Assembly (NCBI GenBank): GCA_034409055.1
Contig: DAOUMU010000162.1
Location: 1 to 39,811 of the forward strand
Source: DAOUMU01 sp034409055
Lineage (GTDB): Bacteria; Chloroflexota; Anaerolineae; 4572-78; J111
Direction of reading: 5' to 3'
Length of the DNA stretch: 39,811 nucleotides
Shown one piece after another: positions 31,497 to 39,738 of this stretch. The notes beneath the pieces were generated by a model. The model saw only the letters and a list, made by a program, of their open reading frames with translations, was not told the DNA's origin and did no database searches. Both the position numbers and the translations under genes were made by a program. The first letter of the stretch is position 1; every line of letters begins with the position of its first letter.

Positions 31497-33587
31497 ATGG
31501 CCTTGCAAACGAACTCAGCCAAGTGGATTTTTATCTGGCCGCGCCTGCGACCGCTGTTATATTGGCCCTGGGAACTCATTCCGCTCCTGGCCCTCTTTAC
31601 CTGGCTTTACGGCCAGACCAGGCCGCCGGGTATTAGTTCCTGGATTGTCGAGGGCTGGGATTCGGCGGTGCTGCAAATTACCGGTAGCACCTGGGGCATC
31701 CCCCACTCGCCCGGTTATCCCTTCTACACCATTTTAACCAATATTTTTGTGCGCCTGGTTGGCCTCATACCGGGCCTTTCCGCTACCGCTGTTGTCTGGC
31801 GGGTTAGTTTTTGGTCCACCGTGACCAGTCTACTCACCCTGCTCTTTCTTTATTGTACGGTGCGGAAATTGGCCCGGAATCGAGCGGCAGCCGTCATTGC
31901 CAGTGGTATTTTGGGGCTGAGTTTTATCTTCTGGCGTGGGGCCATTATGGCTGAGGTTTATAGTTTGAATGCCTTGCTCTTTGCCCTGACCTATTGGTTG
32001 GCCCTGACCTGGCATACTGACCAGCGTGATCGCTGGCTTATTGGCCTGGGCCTGGTTTTGGGCGCTGGTCTGGCTCACCATCGCACGGCTTTTATTCTGG
32101 TGCCCACCGTTGCCTGGTGGACCTTACTCATCCGCCCCAAAAATTCAGTCACCCCACCCACCGGCATGGAACAGGCCGGGTACTGGAAAACTGTCGTCCG
32201 TCGCTGGCTGATCTTGGCCGGCGGGGCAATCATACCCTTGTTGACTTATCTTTATCTACCCTGGGCTGCCCAAAATCGAGTTGGACAAACCTGGTTGTAC
32301 GCCGATACTTCAGAGTGGAATACCTTCTGGTTCGTCGTCCTGACCCGGGAGTGGTGGGGGCTGGTAGATATTCCCCGCACGTCTATGGCCTGGTTCAAGG
32401 CGCTGGAGACCTTGTTTTATCAACAGGCCGGCCAGATTACCATGTGGGGGGGGGTAGCCGGAATCGCCGGTCTAATCGCCACTCGCCGCTACTTGTGGCT
32501 GTTTGGTCTACCTTTTCTCACCCTGGTTTTCTTCGGCATTTCTTACAGAGTAGCCGACCTGGACAGCATGCTCATCCCCTTGACCCTGACGATGTGCATC
32601 GGGTTGGGAACCTTGATTGGCATTTTAATCAGGTACCTGGTTAGTCGCCTGGTTAGATTGATTCGAGTCCGGGACGAAGTTTTACGAGGCCGGTGGTTAT
32701 GTTCAGCCATCTGGTGGATATTTTCCGCCGGATTTATCATTGGCACCTATTTTCTTTTCCGGCCGTTGGCCGAAGCCAACTATGAAGCGGTTGACCTGAG
32801 TAGCGATTGGCAGGCCGAAGATTTGGTGGAAGAAGTGGTAGCCATTGCCGGGGCCGGCACCCCCTTAACCATTATTGGCCAGGATAATAGCGTCCTGCCT
32901 GATTTTATCTATACCCGGGTAGTCTTGGGCCAACCGGTCGAGCCTCTGTCCACCACCACCTTGAGCCGTATGCCGGCCGAAACAAGTATAGCTTTATTGC
33001 AAAACAGGCTCGACCAGGGACGGCGGATCCTGGTCGATATCGAAACTATTGCCCTGGGCTTTATGCCCTGGCTATCCACGGCCATTGACACCGGCCAAAT
33101 TTTTCTGGCCCCCACCGGCCATCCCTACTTGTGGGAACTGTTGCCCCGCCCTATGAGCAACGTGCTACCCGAAAATGAATTCTGGACCCAGCTCCCGCCC
33201 GGCCAATTTCTCGACGGCAAAGCCTCAATCGTTGCCTTTAACGAGCGGTTGATACGTAAACGGACCGGCTGCTTTTTACGTCTGACTCTCTTCTGGCGGC
33301 TCGAAGCGCCTCTTGAGAAAGATTATTTCGTCGCCGTACAACCCCTGGGTGGTGAAACTGCTTTAGATAAAAATGATCACCTGGCCCTGATGCGAGGCTA
33401 TCTCCCTACCTCCCAGGTTCAAGCCGGTGAGATCGTACGTGATGAAGTGGATCTACTCATTCGCCAGCCAGCAGCCTTACCTGGAGTCAGCTTGGTGGTC
33501 AATCTTTACCAGGTTCAGGGCGATCAGTACCCCACCTTTGGCCAGGTCACCCTGCCGATTACGGTCCAGCCGGATAAGTGTAAATAG
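31497..33587 (+). CDS. DUF2723 polytopic membrane protein
   Basis: The 696-residue protein has about ten to eleven membrane helices in the first 430 residues and a C-terminal extracytoplasmic domain (about 430-696). The DUF2723 motif is ISSWIVEGWDSAVLQITGST followed by WGIPHSPGYPFYTILTNIFV. In the family an acidic residue plus HPPGYP are conserved; here the sequence reads HSPGYP. The family is related to GT-C glycosyltransferases (TMEM260-like, proposed O-mannosyltransferases). Transfer of sugar from a polyprenyl donor to envelope proteins is plausible. A run of nine G lies inside the gene (32446-32454). It is followed by a paired-hairpin element and an unknown gene. Confidence 0.87.
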   Translation: MALQTNSAKWIFIWPRLRPLLYWPWELIPLLALFTWLYGQTRPPGISSWIVEGWDSAVLQITGSTWGIPHSPGYPFYTILTNIFVRLVGLIPGLSATAVVWRVSFWSTVTSLLTLLFLYCTVRKLARNRAAAVIASGILGLSFIFWRGAIMAEVYSLNALLFALTYWLALTWHTDQRDRWLIGLGLVLGAGLAHHRTAFILVPTVAWWTLLIRPKNSVTPPTGMEQAGYWKTVVRRWLILAGGAIIPLLTYLYLPWAAQNRVGQTWLYADTSEWNTFWFVVLTREWWGLVDIPRTSMAWFKALETLFYQQAGQITMWGGVAGIAGLIATRRYLWLFGLPFLTLVFFGISYRVADLDSMLIPLTLTMCIGLGTLIGILIRYLVSRLVRLIRVRDEVLRGRWLCSAIWWIFSAGFIIGTYFLFRPLAEANYEAVDLSSDWQAEDLVEEVVAIAGAGTPLTIIGQDNSVLPDFIYTRVVLGQPVEPLSTTTLSRMPAETSIALLQNRLDQGRRILVDIETIALGFMPWLSTAIDTGQIFLAPTGHPYLWELLPRPMSNVLPENEFWTQLPPGQFLDGKASIVAFNERLIRKRTGCFLRLTLFWRLEAPLEKDYFVAVQPLGGETALDKNDHLALMRGYLPTSQVQAGEIVRDEVDLLIRQPAALPGVSLVVNLYQVQGDQYPTFGQVTLPITVQPDKCK

Positions 33588-33645
33588 GAAGCGTAAATAC
33601 GGATGCCCCTAACACTCAGCCTCAGTACATCCAAATTTGCTCTAG

Positions 33646-33687
33646 CTGGACCACAGTCCAGCGGCCAAAACGCGGACTGTGGTCCGC
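33646..33687. repeat. two hairpins with complementary loops
   Basis: CTGGAC-CACA-GTCCAG (33646-33661) and GCGGAC-TGTG-GTCCGC (33672-33687) each fold on their own. In addition GGACCACAGTCC and GGACTGTGGTCC are perfect complements, so the whole unit can instead form one long stem. The loops CACA and TGTG are complementary. It lies between the DUF2723 gene and the following unknown gene. Confidence 0.8.
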
Positions 33688-33701
33688 TCCGAGCTTGAAA
33701 A

Positions 33702-34349
33702 TTGGATCTACTGAGCCTACCTGATGGCTTGCATATTTTAGCCAGGACTCCCTTATCCCAACTGGCTGAAGATGAAACGTTACTCAATTTTGCCGATGGC
33801 CTGATTCTCGAAGCGCTGGCTCATACCACCTTGCCCGATGGCCTTGCCTGGACGTTGACCGGCGCTCTTTACCACCCCGGTCCACAGACGAATCCCCTCA
33901 TGGTCGCTCTGCTGGTGCTCGACGCCGAACTGAGGGCTGTGATTGATGAAGAACAACGTATTTTGCCGTTGCCGGGATTTCTAACCTATCGAGCCAGTCT
34001 GTTCCCGGACAAATTTCCCTGCGACACCTTGCGCCTACCCCCGCTCAATCAGGATGGGCATTACCTCCTGAGCCTGACCGACGATGGCTTTTGTTTTGCC
34101 GTCCGTTTGGACCTGCACCCTGAGTTGAAAGTAGCCGGACACGTGCGGATAGCCGTCAGCAGCCCGACCCGTTCCCCCCTGCGCCTGCAAGCCACGGAAT
34201 ACCGGTTAGACCGGCAGGTACTGAATAGGGGGCTGATTGAAGCAGCCGTTACTGCCGGGAGCGAGGAGCTGTTGGTGCCACTGACCAAAGCGGAACAGGC
34301 CAGATTGATTGCGCGCTTAAATCAAAACTCCGACGAGATCAAGAAGTAA
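33702..34349 (+). CDS. hypothetical 215-residue protein
   Basis: I recognise no family. The predicted product is soluble and rich in Leu and Pro. It has LLSLPDGLHILARTPLSQLA at the start, a beta-rich middle (HYLLSLTDDGFCFAVRLDLH), and a helical end (LLVPLTKAEQARLIARLNQN). The start is a TTG and uncertain; no ATG is near. The gene lies downstream of the DUF2723 gene and 15 bp after the paired hairpins. Its 3' end overlaps the convergent solute-binding/VWA gene by 28 bp. Coding is supported by length and by composition that matches its neighbours. Confidence 0.65.
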   Translation: MDLLSLPDGLHILARTPLSQLAEDETLLNFADGLILEALAHTTLPDGLAWTLTGALYHPGPQTNPLMVALLVLDAELRAVIDEEQRILPLPGFLTYRASLFPDKFPCDTLRLPPLNQDGHYLLSLTDDGFCFAVRLDLHPELKVAGHVRIAVSSPTRSPLRLQATEYRLDRQVLNRGLIEAAVTAGSEELLVPLTKAEQARLIARLNQNSDEIKK

Positions 34350-36100
34350 ATACTTTCAATATCTTCTTCAGTGCCCTCAAATTTTTTGCCGTTGGTGCGA
34401 TTGGCCAGGGTAGCCATCAGGTCGTGATCGGCGTCGTCGCCGTAGGCAATGGTGTAGATTTTGACGCTACTGGCTTCGGCTCCGGACGGCAAACGGCTGA
34501 GCATATCGGCTTCGCTGGGACCACCTTCCACCTCATTGAGGCCATCAGAGAGCAGGACGAGGCCGTAGATACGGGGCTCATCAGCCGCTTCGTGCTGGGC
34601 TTGCAACTCGTCAATGGTGTCCAGGCCAGTGATGACAGCCTGATGGAGAGCCGTGCCGCCGCCAGCATACAAGCCTTCGATAATGGCCTTTAGACTCTCG
34701 GCGTTGCCGCCAACCGGCCCAGCATTGGGCAGTTTAATCACTTCGTTGGAGAAGATAATTACGTGAATTTCGTCGGCGAGGTCCATCTGATCGATGAAAA
34801 GCGAAGCTCCCTGGGCCGCCTGTTTGATTTTGCTTCCCTCCATACTCCCTGACACATCCAGCAGCAGCACCACCGTGGCTTTCTTTTTGACCTGGTGCCA
34901 CATAGCGATGATGTGGTTAATCAAATCGTCGCTGGGGTAGGGCAAGGGAGGTACGTCCTTCTCGGTGATAGTCGGTACGGCCCCGTGCGCCAGGTCAATG
35001 GGGTCGTGCAGCGCCACGGACGAGTCGGCCGGACGCAGGCCCCATTGAATGGTACGGGCCTGCTGCTCCGGTGAGAGCAGATAATCGCGGAAGATTGCCG
35101 CCGCTTCAGCCTGCTCCGGCGTGACCCAATCGGCGTCGAGGATACAGTAGGGGTTTTGCACCCAGAAGGTGCCTCCCGACGGATAAATAGCGACCAGCGG
35201 AAATTGCAGTTCGCTGCCATGATCGTTGTTCCACTTGATGACGTTACTCTCGTAAGAAGTAACAGCGTGCAGATAGTTAGGGCCGCGTTGGGTCATCCGG
35301 GTCAGGATGTCGGTGTCTGTTTTGCCGTAGTGAAAGACGTTACGTTCCACTGCCCCTACCCGCTCGGCGACCAGGTCGCTCTTGACCTGTTCGAACGTCA
35401 GCCCTGCCGTCACTTCGGCCCCAGCGTATACTTCGGCCACCAACGAAAGCATGCCGGAATTGCTATGCTCCGGGTGAGGATGGCCAAATTTGAACTGGCC
35501 CCACTCTGGATGGCCGTAAGCGCCCCATCCTTCTGGATTGGTAGATAGAGAGGCCAGGTCATTCCAGCCGATGGGGGTATCGGGCCAACCCAGGGCCCGG
35601 GCCATCGGTTCCCACATAGCAATGGCCAGGGGAACACGGATCGTGGCCGGGCAGTCGGAGCGAATCAAGTTCTGGCCAGTCCGGTCGGTCCAGGCCTGGT
35701 TGATCCGTGTTACCCACAGGTAGCTACCGGGACTCCAGACTGTTGGCTGAATTTCGCCGTCGAGAATGTCGTTCATTGAACTACCCGAGCCAACGTGGTA
35801 AGCGTTGACCACAATCGGTTGCCCGCTGGCAATCGTTTTGCCGGCGGCATTGAACGATTCAACCACCTGGTTGACCCAATCCTCCTTGGTGTTGGAAGAG
35901 TGAAATTCAACGAGGATGGCATCTTGGGGCACAGGTGTGGCCGGAGTAGAGGGGACAGCGGTGCCACCGGTCTCGTCGCTGATGGCAGGCAGCGGGACTG
36001 ATAGGAATTGCAGAAGTTGAGCGCCCGCAATACTACCGATGATGACACAGGCAAACAGAATAATGACAAAAAAGATGATACGCGTACGGTCGAGAGTCAT
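34322..36100 (-). CDS. membrane-anchored solute-binding domain fused to VWA domain
   Basis: The ATG at 36100 is chosen because AAAGGAGG lies 6 bp upstream; a GTG at 36130 would add ten residues and would include that ribosome site. The 592-residue protein has one N-terminal membrane helix (IIFFVIILFACVIIGSIAGA), then a linker rich in Pro/Thr. A type-2 periplasmic binding fold follows at about 55-370 (VVNAYHVGSGSSMNDILDGE, IQPTVWSPGSYLWVTRINQA). The VWA domain at about 405-592 has the MIDAS motif DVSGSMEGS (415 onward), then a conserved Thr region (GGGTALHQA) and LLSDGLNE. It likely acts outside the membrane as a metal-dependent adhesion or scaffold module that binds a ligand. No ABC permease is adjacent. 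Confidence 0.9.
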   Translation of the reverse strand: MTLDRTRIIFFVIILFACVIIGSIAGAQLLQFLSVPLPAISDETGGTAVPSTPATPVPQDAILVEFHSSNTKEDWVNQVVESFNAAGKTIASGQPIVVNAYHVGSGSSMNDILDGEIQPTVWSPGSYLWVTRINQAWTDRTGQNLIRSDCPATIRVPLAIAMWEPMARALGWPDTPIGWNDLASLSTNPEGWGAYGHPEWGQFKFGHPHPEHSNSGMLSLVAEVYAGAEVTAGLTFEQVKSDLVAERVGAVERNVFHYGKTDTDILTRMTQRGPNYLHAVTSYESNVIKWNNDHGSELQFPLVAIYPSGGTFWVQNPYCILDADWVTPEQAEAAAIFRDYLLSPEQQARTIQWGLRPADSSVALHDPIDLAHGAVPTITEKDVPPLPYPSDDLINHIIAMWHQVKKKATVVLLLDVSGSMEGSKIKQAAQGASLFIDQMDLADEIHVIIFSNEVIKLPNAGPVGGNAESLKAIIEGLYAGGGTALHQAVITGLDTIDELQAQHEAADEPRIYGLVLLSDGLNEVEGGPSEADMLSRLPSGAEASSVKIYTIAYGDDADHDLMATLANRTNGKKFEGTEEDIESIYFLISSEF

Positions 36101-36198
36101 TGAAATCCTCCTTTGATCACCACGGTCCACAGATCGACGACCGTCGTTAAATACTATGTCTGTACCAAAGTCATAACAATTGTTTGCAAACTCCTTTA

Positions 36199-36383
36199 GT
36201 AACTGCCTACCCTCATGTCATTCCGAGGAGCGCAGTACCCAAAGGGCATAAACGACGAGGAATCTCCGAAACGTTGGCCCAAAAGAGGTCTACCCTGTGC
36301 CCCTTGGGTACCTGTGCCCCTCGGGTATTTACCAAAACCTTGGGGATTCTTCACCTGTTCAGAATGACATGGTAGGTAGTTAC
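36199..36383 (+). mobile_element. MITE-like element, copy C
   Basis: The 185-bp element has the same ends as copy B and is flanked by perfect 8-bp direct repeats CTCCTTTA (36191-36198 and 36384-36391). It holds three 17-bp modules: one reversed at 36236-36252 and two in tandem at 36294-36310 and 36311-36327. It also lacks 9 bp near its right end relative to copy B. The lengths account exactly: 185 - 51 + 9 = 143. Confidence 0.88.
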
Positions 36384-36476
36384 CTCCTTTAGAGGTTAAG
36401 GTAAAATTAGTATATCACGAGCCAGAAATTTTTTCCAGTGATTATTTTGGCTCGTAGCAATTCTTATGATGACATA

Positions 36477-36540
36477 ACCAGGACAAGCCCATACCAGGAC
36501 AAGCCCTTACCAGGACAGGCCCTTACCAGGACAGGCCGGA
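36477..36540. repeat. 16-bp tandem repeat, four units
   Basis: Four adjacent units of ACCAGGACARGCCCWT type (ACCAGGACAAGCCCAT, ACCAGGACAAGCCCTT, ACCAGGACAGGCCCTT, ACCAGGACAGGCCGGA). There are no spacers, so it is not a CRISPR array. Confidence 0.85.
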
Positions 36541-36570
36541 ACTTATAGAGCAGGCCAAACAGGTACAGAA

Positions 36571-36633
36571 TCCACGAATTGACACGAATTTTCACCAATT
36601 TATTTTTCGTACCAATTCGTGTCAATTCGTGGA
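36571..36633. repeat. perfect 20-bp inverted repeat
   Basis: TCCACGAATTGACACGAATT (36571-36590) and its exact complement (36614-36633) are separated by 23 bp. Each arm is itself built from two ACGAATT-type repeats. It lies downstream of the helicase gene and could form a strong stem. Similar arm sequences are common in large bacterial genomes. Confidence 0.8.
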
Positions 36634-36723
36634 CTCAATTTTCTTGCCCAATGAGCAAGGACTCGATTTCTAAGTTACTAAAGACCTGACACTTAAATCT
36701 TATCACAGCCGAGCGTGTTGGCT

Positions 36724-39700
36724 TCAACCCTTCGGATTAAGCGCACGCCACTCTTTCACAATCTCCCTGGCTTCCTCGGCCAGATCTCTGAAATGCTCCT
36801 TGAGCTTCTCCGGCTTATCATTTCGAATCCGGTCAAAGAATGAGTCGGTGCTGCTGGGCTGCGGGAGGGGAGTGCCGTTGATGACCAGTAACCAACTCCA
36901 GGGTGACTTATGACGCTTAAGCCCGGCCACGGCGCTCTCGTCGAAATTCAAAGGATACACTTCCTGGGTAAAGAGGGTCCGTTGCTGGCCCAGAGCGATC
37001 TCGACCAGAGCGCCCTTCAGCAGCAAGCGCCGGGCACGGGCTTGCAGGGTGGCTCGATATTGGGCGGCGTGTTCAGCCACTCTGGCCTGGTAGCGCTGGA
37101 TGATGGTTTGCACCTGCTGTTCAAACTGTTGCCGGGCTGCTTCGACTTTGTCGGCTTGAGACTGAGTGCCTGAACCGGTCCCTGCTCCAAGAACGCGCCG
37201 GAGATTGGTCAGGGTCTTCACGGGAGTGGGTTTGGTCCCGTTCAGGTTATACCAGGCTCGTACGGGTAAGGTGTCGGTGTGGGTAAAGTGAGCTAACCCT
37301 GTTGGGTAATCTTCCGGTTCTGGAATACTGGCGAGTAGTTCGGTGAAGAGAGGGTTGCCGTAGGATAAAAATTGAAGCGTATCGGGATACTGGTCGAAAG
37401 CCTCTCGGGAGAAGGTGACCGTATAAGTGCTGCCATTCCAGCGGAGTTGGTAGGTCTCAGGTATGTCAGGGTGTGGCTGAAATAGATGGCGGGTGATCTG
37501 GCTCTGAGTCAGGATGGCTTCCAGATCAGCCAGGGTGACCGGACTCTGCATATCCTGGTCAGGGGTCTCTGGCTCGAGATATTCGGTCAGATTTAGGGCC
37601 TGGAGCCGGGCCGACTCTATTTCAGCCCGTAACCGCCTGATCTCCTCCTCAAATTTCAGCGCCTGTTCCTCAGCAGGCAGCATGGCCAACTTACGGGTGA
37701 TCTCACCGACCTCGGTCAAAATCGGTTGCAGATCGCCAACCACGTCTTCAAACCAGTCGATCCGGTCGGACAGGGCCTGGTAGATGCGGTCTTCGATGCT
37801 GTCTTTGTAAAAGTAGTTGTAAATCCAGACCTTTTTAAATTCCTGGCCGATGCGGTCGATGCGGCCAATACGCTGCTCGACCCGCATCGGGTTCCAGGGC
37901 ATGTCATAGTTGATGAGCACCCCACAGGTTTGCAGGTTCAAGCCTTCACTGGCCGACTCGGTGCAAAGCAGGATTTTGATGTCACCGGCCCGAAATTGAT
38001 TCTTGACCATTTCCTTGGGCGTTGGCACCCAGGCAATGCCATTCCAGGTTTCTCCACCCCGTCCGGAGTAGCAGGCCACCCCACAGCCGTACACGGTCAC
38101 CAATTGGTCGCGCAGGTAGTCCATCGTGTCGGTATATTGGGTAAAGGTGAGTACGGTCGGTCGTTGGTGGAAGATCCGTTCGAGTTCGTCTTTGAGAAAG
38201 GTCAGTTTCGAATCAGCCTGGCTGAGTTGACGAAGATCGCCAATGAAGTTGTCCAGATAATCCAACTCTAGCTGGAAGTTGGCCCGTTGAGTGGCCGTGA
38301 GTTGATTCTCCCGCCCAGTTGCGACGAACATATCCAGTCCGGCCTGCTCCAAGGCATCCTCTTCGTCAAGTTCAACTTTGTCTTCGCTGGTCAGAGCCTC
38401 ATCAGTCTCTATCAAGCCCTGCAACCAATCCCGCCGCCGCTCCAGACTGCGCCGGATGGCTTGAAAACTACTGGTCAGACGGCGACGATAAACGGTCATA
38501 ATAAAACCGAGGCCCCGCCGTTCCTGCTCATATTTCTGATAGAAATGGGAGATGTATTCGGTGATGCGCTTGTATAGTTCGGCCTCTTCAGGGCGGAAGG
38601 GAATGCGGCAAATATGGGGTTCCCGCCAGGGCACGCGGGCTTCGAGCAAACCGGCCTGAACGTATTGGCGCAGCAAATTACGGGTGTTGCGAAACATGTA
38701 GCGGCTGATGGGAGTATGTCGCCGGGCCATTTCAACGACGTAGGGCCGGGCTTTGGCCGGCAAGTTGCGTACGGTCGAAGTGCGTTGTGGCCCCTGGCGG
38801 GGCAAATCCCGGAGGGCGGCGGCCAGGGCCGGACCGAGATGGTTCTGCATGGCTTGGTTGAAGGAGGGATCAATTTGTCGCTTTGAGCCCAGGTAATCGG
38901 CCACCAGGTCATAGACAAAATTCCAGTCGGTCTCGTGAAAAGAGCGACGCAACTGGCCAAAGAATTGGAGAAAGTTGTCCGCGTCCGCCCCCCACCGTCC
39001 ACCCAGGCCGAGGACGGTCAGCAGGTCCCACACTTCGACCGGATGAACCTGCATGGGGGTGGCCGTGGCCAGGACCATGGCCCGGTACTGGTCGTTGGCT
39101 TTGAGTTGGTTGAGCAAGGTCAGCAGGCGATTGGGGCGGTAGCGCGGTTGTAAGAAGTCTTTGCGGCGGGCATGATGGGCTTCGTCTACCAGTAGCAAAT
39201 CCCAGGGCCGAGCGGCTAACAGTTCGGGCACCCGTTCTTTGCGTTTGGCCAGGTGGCTGGAGGCCAATAACAGGTCACACGCCTCCCAGGGGTTACCGGT
39301 GATGGAGTCAAGCGGCTGATTATGCACGTCCAGGACCTGACCGGCATCATAGCGCGGCACGTTTAGATTGAACTTTTCATACAACTCTTCCTGCCACTGC
39401 TTGAGCACACTGGCCGGCACCAGAATCAGGCACCGTTGAACCCGCCCGGACAGAAGCAATTGGCGAATAACCAGACCGGCCTCGATGGTTTTGCCCAGGC
39501 CCACCTCATCGCACAGCATCACCCGGTCCGGGAAACGGTCCACCACGGTCCGAGCCACCTGGAGTTGGTGGGGCCAGGGCTGGACCGGGCCGGTTTGCGC
39601 CCCCAAATCACGGGCCTGGGGTAGATACGGCGCATCGCGCAAAAATTGAAAAATGAGCCGTTCTTCGGGATTAGCGGTCGTGGCATATAGAGAGTCTTGA

Positions 39701-39738
39701 AAAAGTAAATTGTACTGACTACAGTGCCTAAATGTCAT
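36724..39738 (-). CDS. SNF2/RapA-like DEAD-box ATPase (helicase-like)
   Basis: The 1004-residue protein has an N-terminal SNF2 core: Q-like PWPHQLQVA, Walker A CDEVGLGKTIEAG (76-88), DEAH at 185-188 in LLLVDEAHHARR, and ATATPMQVHPVEVW as motif III. The helicase C-terminal half carries CTESASEGLNLQTCGVLINY and MRVEQRIGRIDRIGQ. The tail (about 690-1004) is coiled-coil rich and otherwise unknown. Bacterial proteins with this layout resemble RapA/HepA, which recycles RNA polymerase, but also DISARM- or BREX-type defence helicases. No companion defence genes are visible in the window, and upstream sequence is cut at the window edge. The start is an ATG. Confidence 0.92.
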   Translation of the reverse strand: MTFRHCSQYNLLFQDSLYATTANPEERLIFQFLRDAPYLPQARDLGAQTGPVQPWPHQLQVARTVVDRFPDRVMLCDEVGLGKTIEAGLVIRQLLLSGRVQRCLILVPASVLKQWQEELYEKFNLNVPRYDAGQVLDVHNQPLDSITGNPWEACDLLLASSHLAKRKERVPELLAARPWDLLLVDEAHHARRKDFLQPRYRPNRLLTLLNQLKANDQYRAMVLATATPMQVHPVEVWDLLTVLGLGGRWGADADNFLQFFGQLRRSFHETDWNFVYDLVADYLGSKRQIDPSFNQAMQNHLGPALAAALRDLPRQGPQRTSTVRNLPAKARPYVVEMARRHTPISRYMFRNTRNLLRQYVQAGLLEARVPWREPHICRIPFRPEEAELYKRITEYISHFYQKYEQERRGLGFIMTVYRRRLTSSFQAIRRSLERRRDWLQGLIETDEALTSEDKVELDEEDALEQAGLDMFVATGRENQLTATQRANFQLELDYLDNFIGDLRQLSQADSKLTFLKDELERIFHQRPTVLTFTQYTDTMDYLRDQLVTVYGCGVACYSGRGGETWNGIAWVPTPKEMVKNQFRAGDIKILLCTESASEGLNLQTCGVLINYDMPWNPMRVEQRIGRIDRIGQEFKKVWIYNYFYKDSIEDRIYQALSDRIDWFEDVVGDLQPILTEVGEITRKLAMLPAEEQALKFEEEIRRLRAEIESARLQALNLTEYLEPETPDQDMQSPVTLADLEAILTQSQITRHLFQPHPDIPETYQLRWNGSTYTVTFSREAFDQYPDTLQFLSYGNPLFTELLASIPEPEDYPTGLAHFTHTDTLPVRAWYNLNGTKPTPVKTLTNLRRVLGAGTGSGTQSQADKVEAARQQFEQQVQTIIQRYQARVAEHAAQYRATLQARARRLLLKGALVEIALGQQRTLFTQEVYPLNFDESAVAGLKRHKSPWSWLLVINGTPLPQPSSTDSFFDRIRNDKPEKLKEHFRDLAEEAREIVKEWRALNPKG

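Larger units (their letters stand above)
36384..36723. other. intergenic region with tandem and inverted repeats
   Basis: Between the solute-binding/VWA gene and the helicase's end there is a 16-bp tandem repeat (36477-36540) and a perfect 20-bp inverted repeat (36571-36633). I see no gene here. Confidence 0.6.

Noticed and set aside
36477..36540. Short repeats considered as a CRISPR array
   Set aside because: The units are directly adjacent with no spacers, only 16 bp long, and no cas genes are present.
36724..39738. Helicase as part of a DISARM or BREX defence island
   Set aside because: No methylase, PglZ, DUF1998 or phospholipase-D companion is next to it in the window; the upstream side is cut off.
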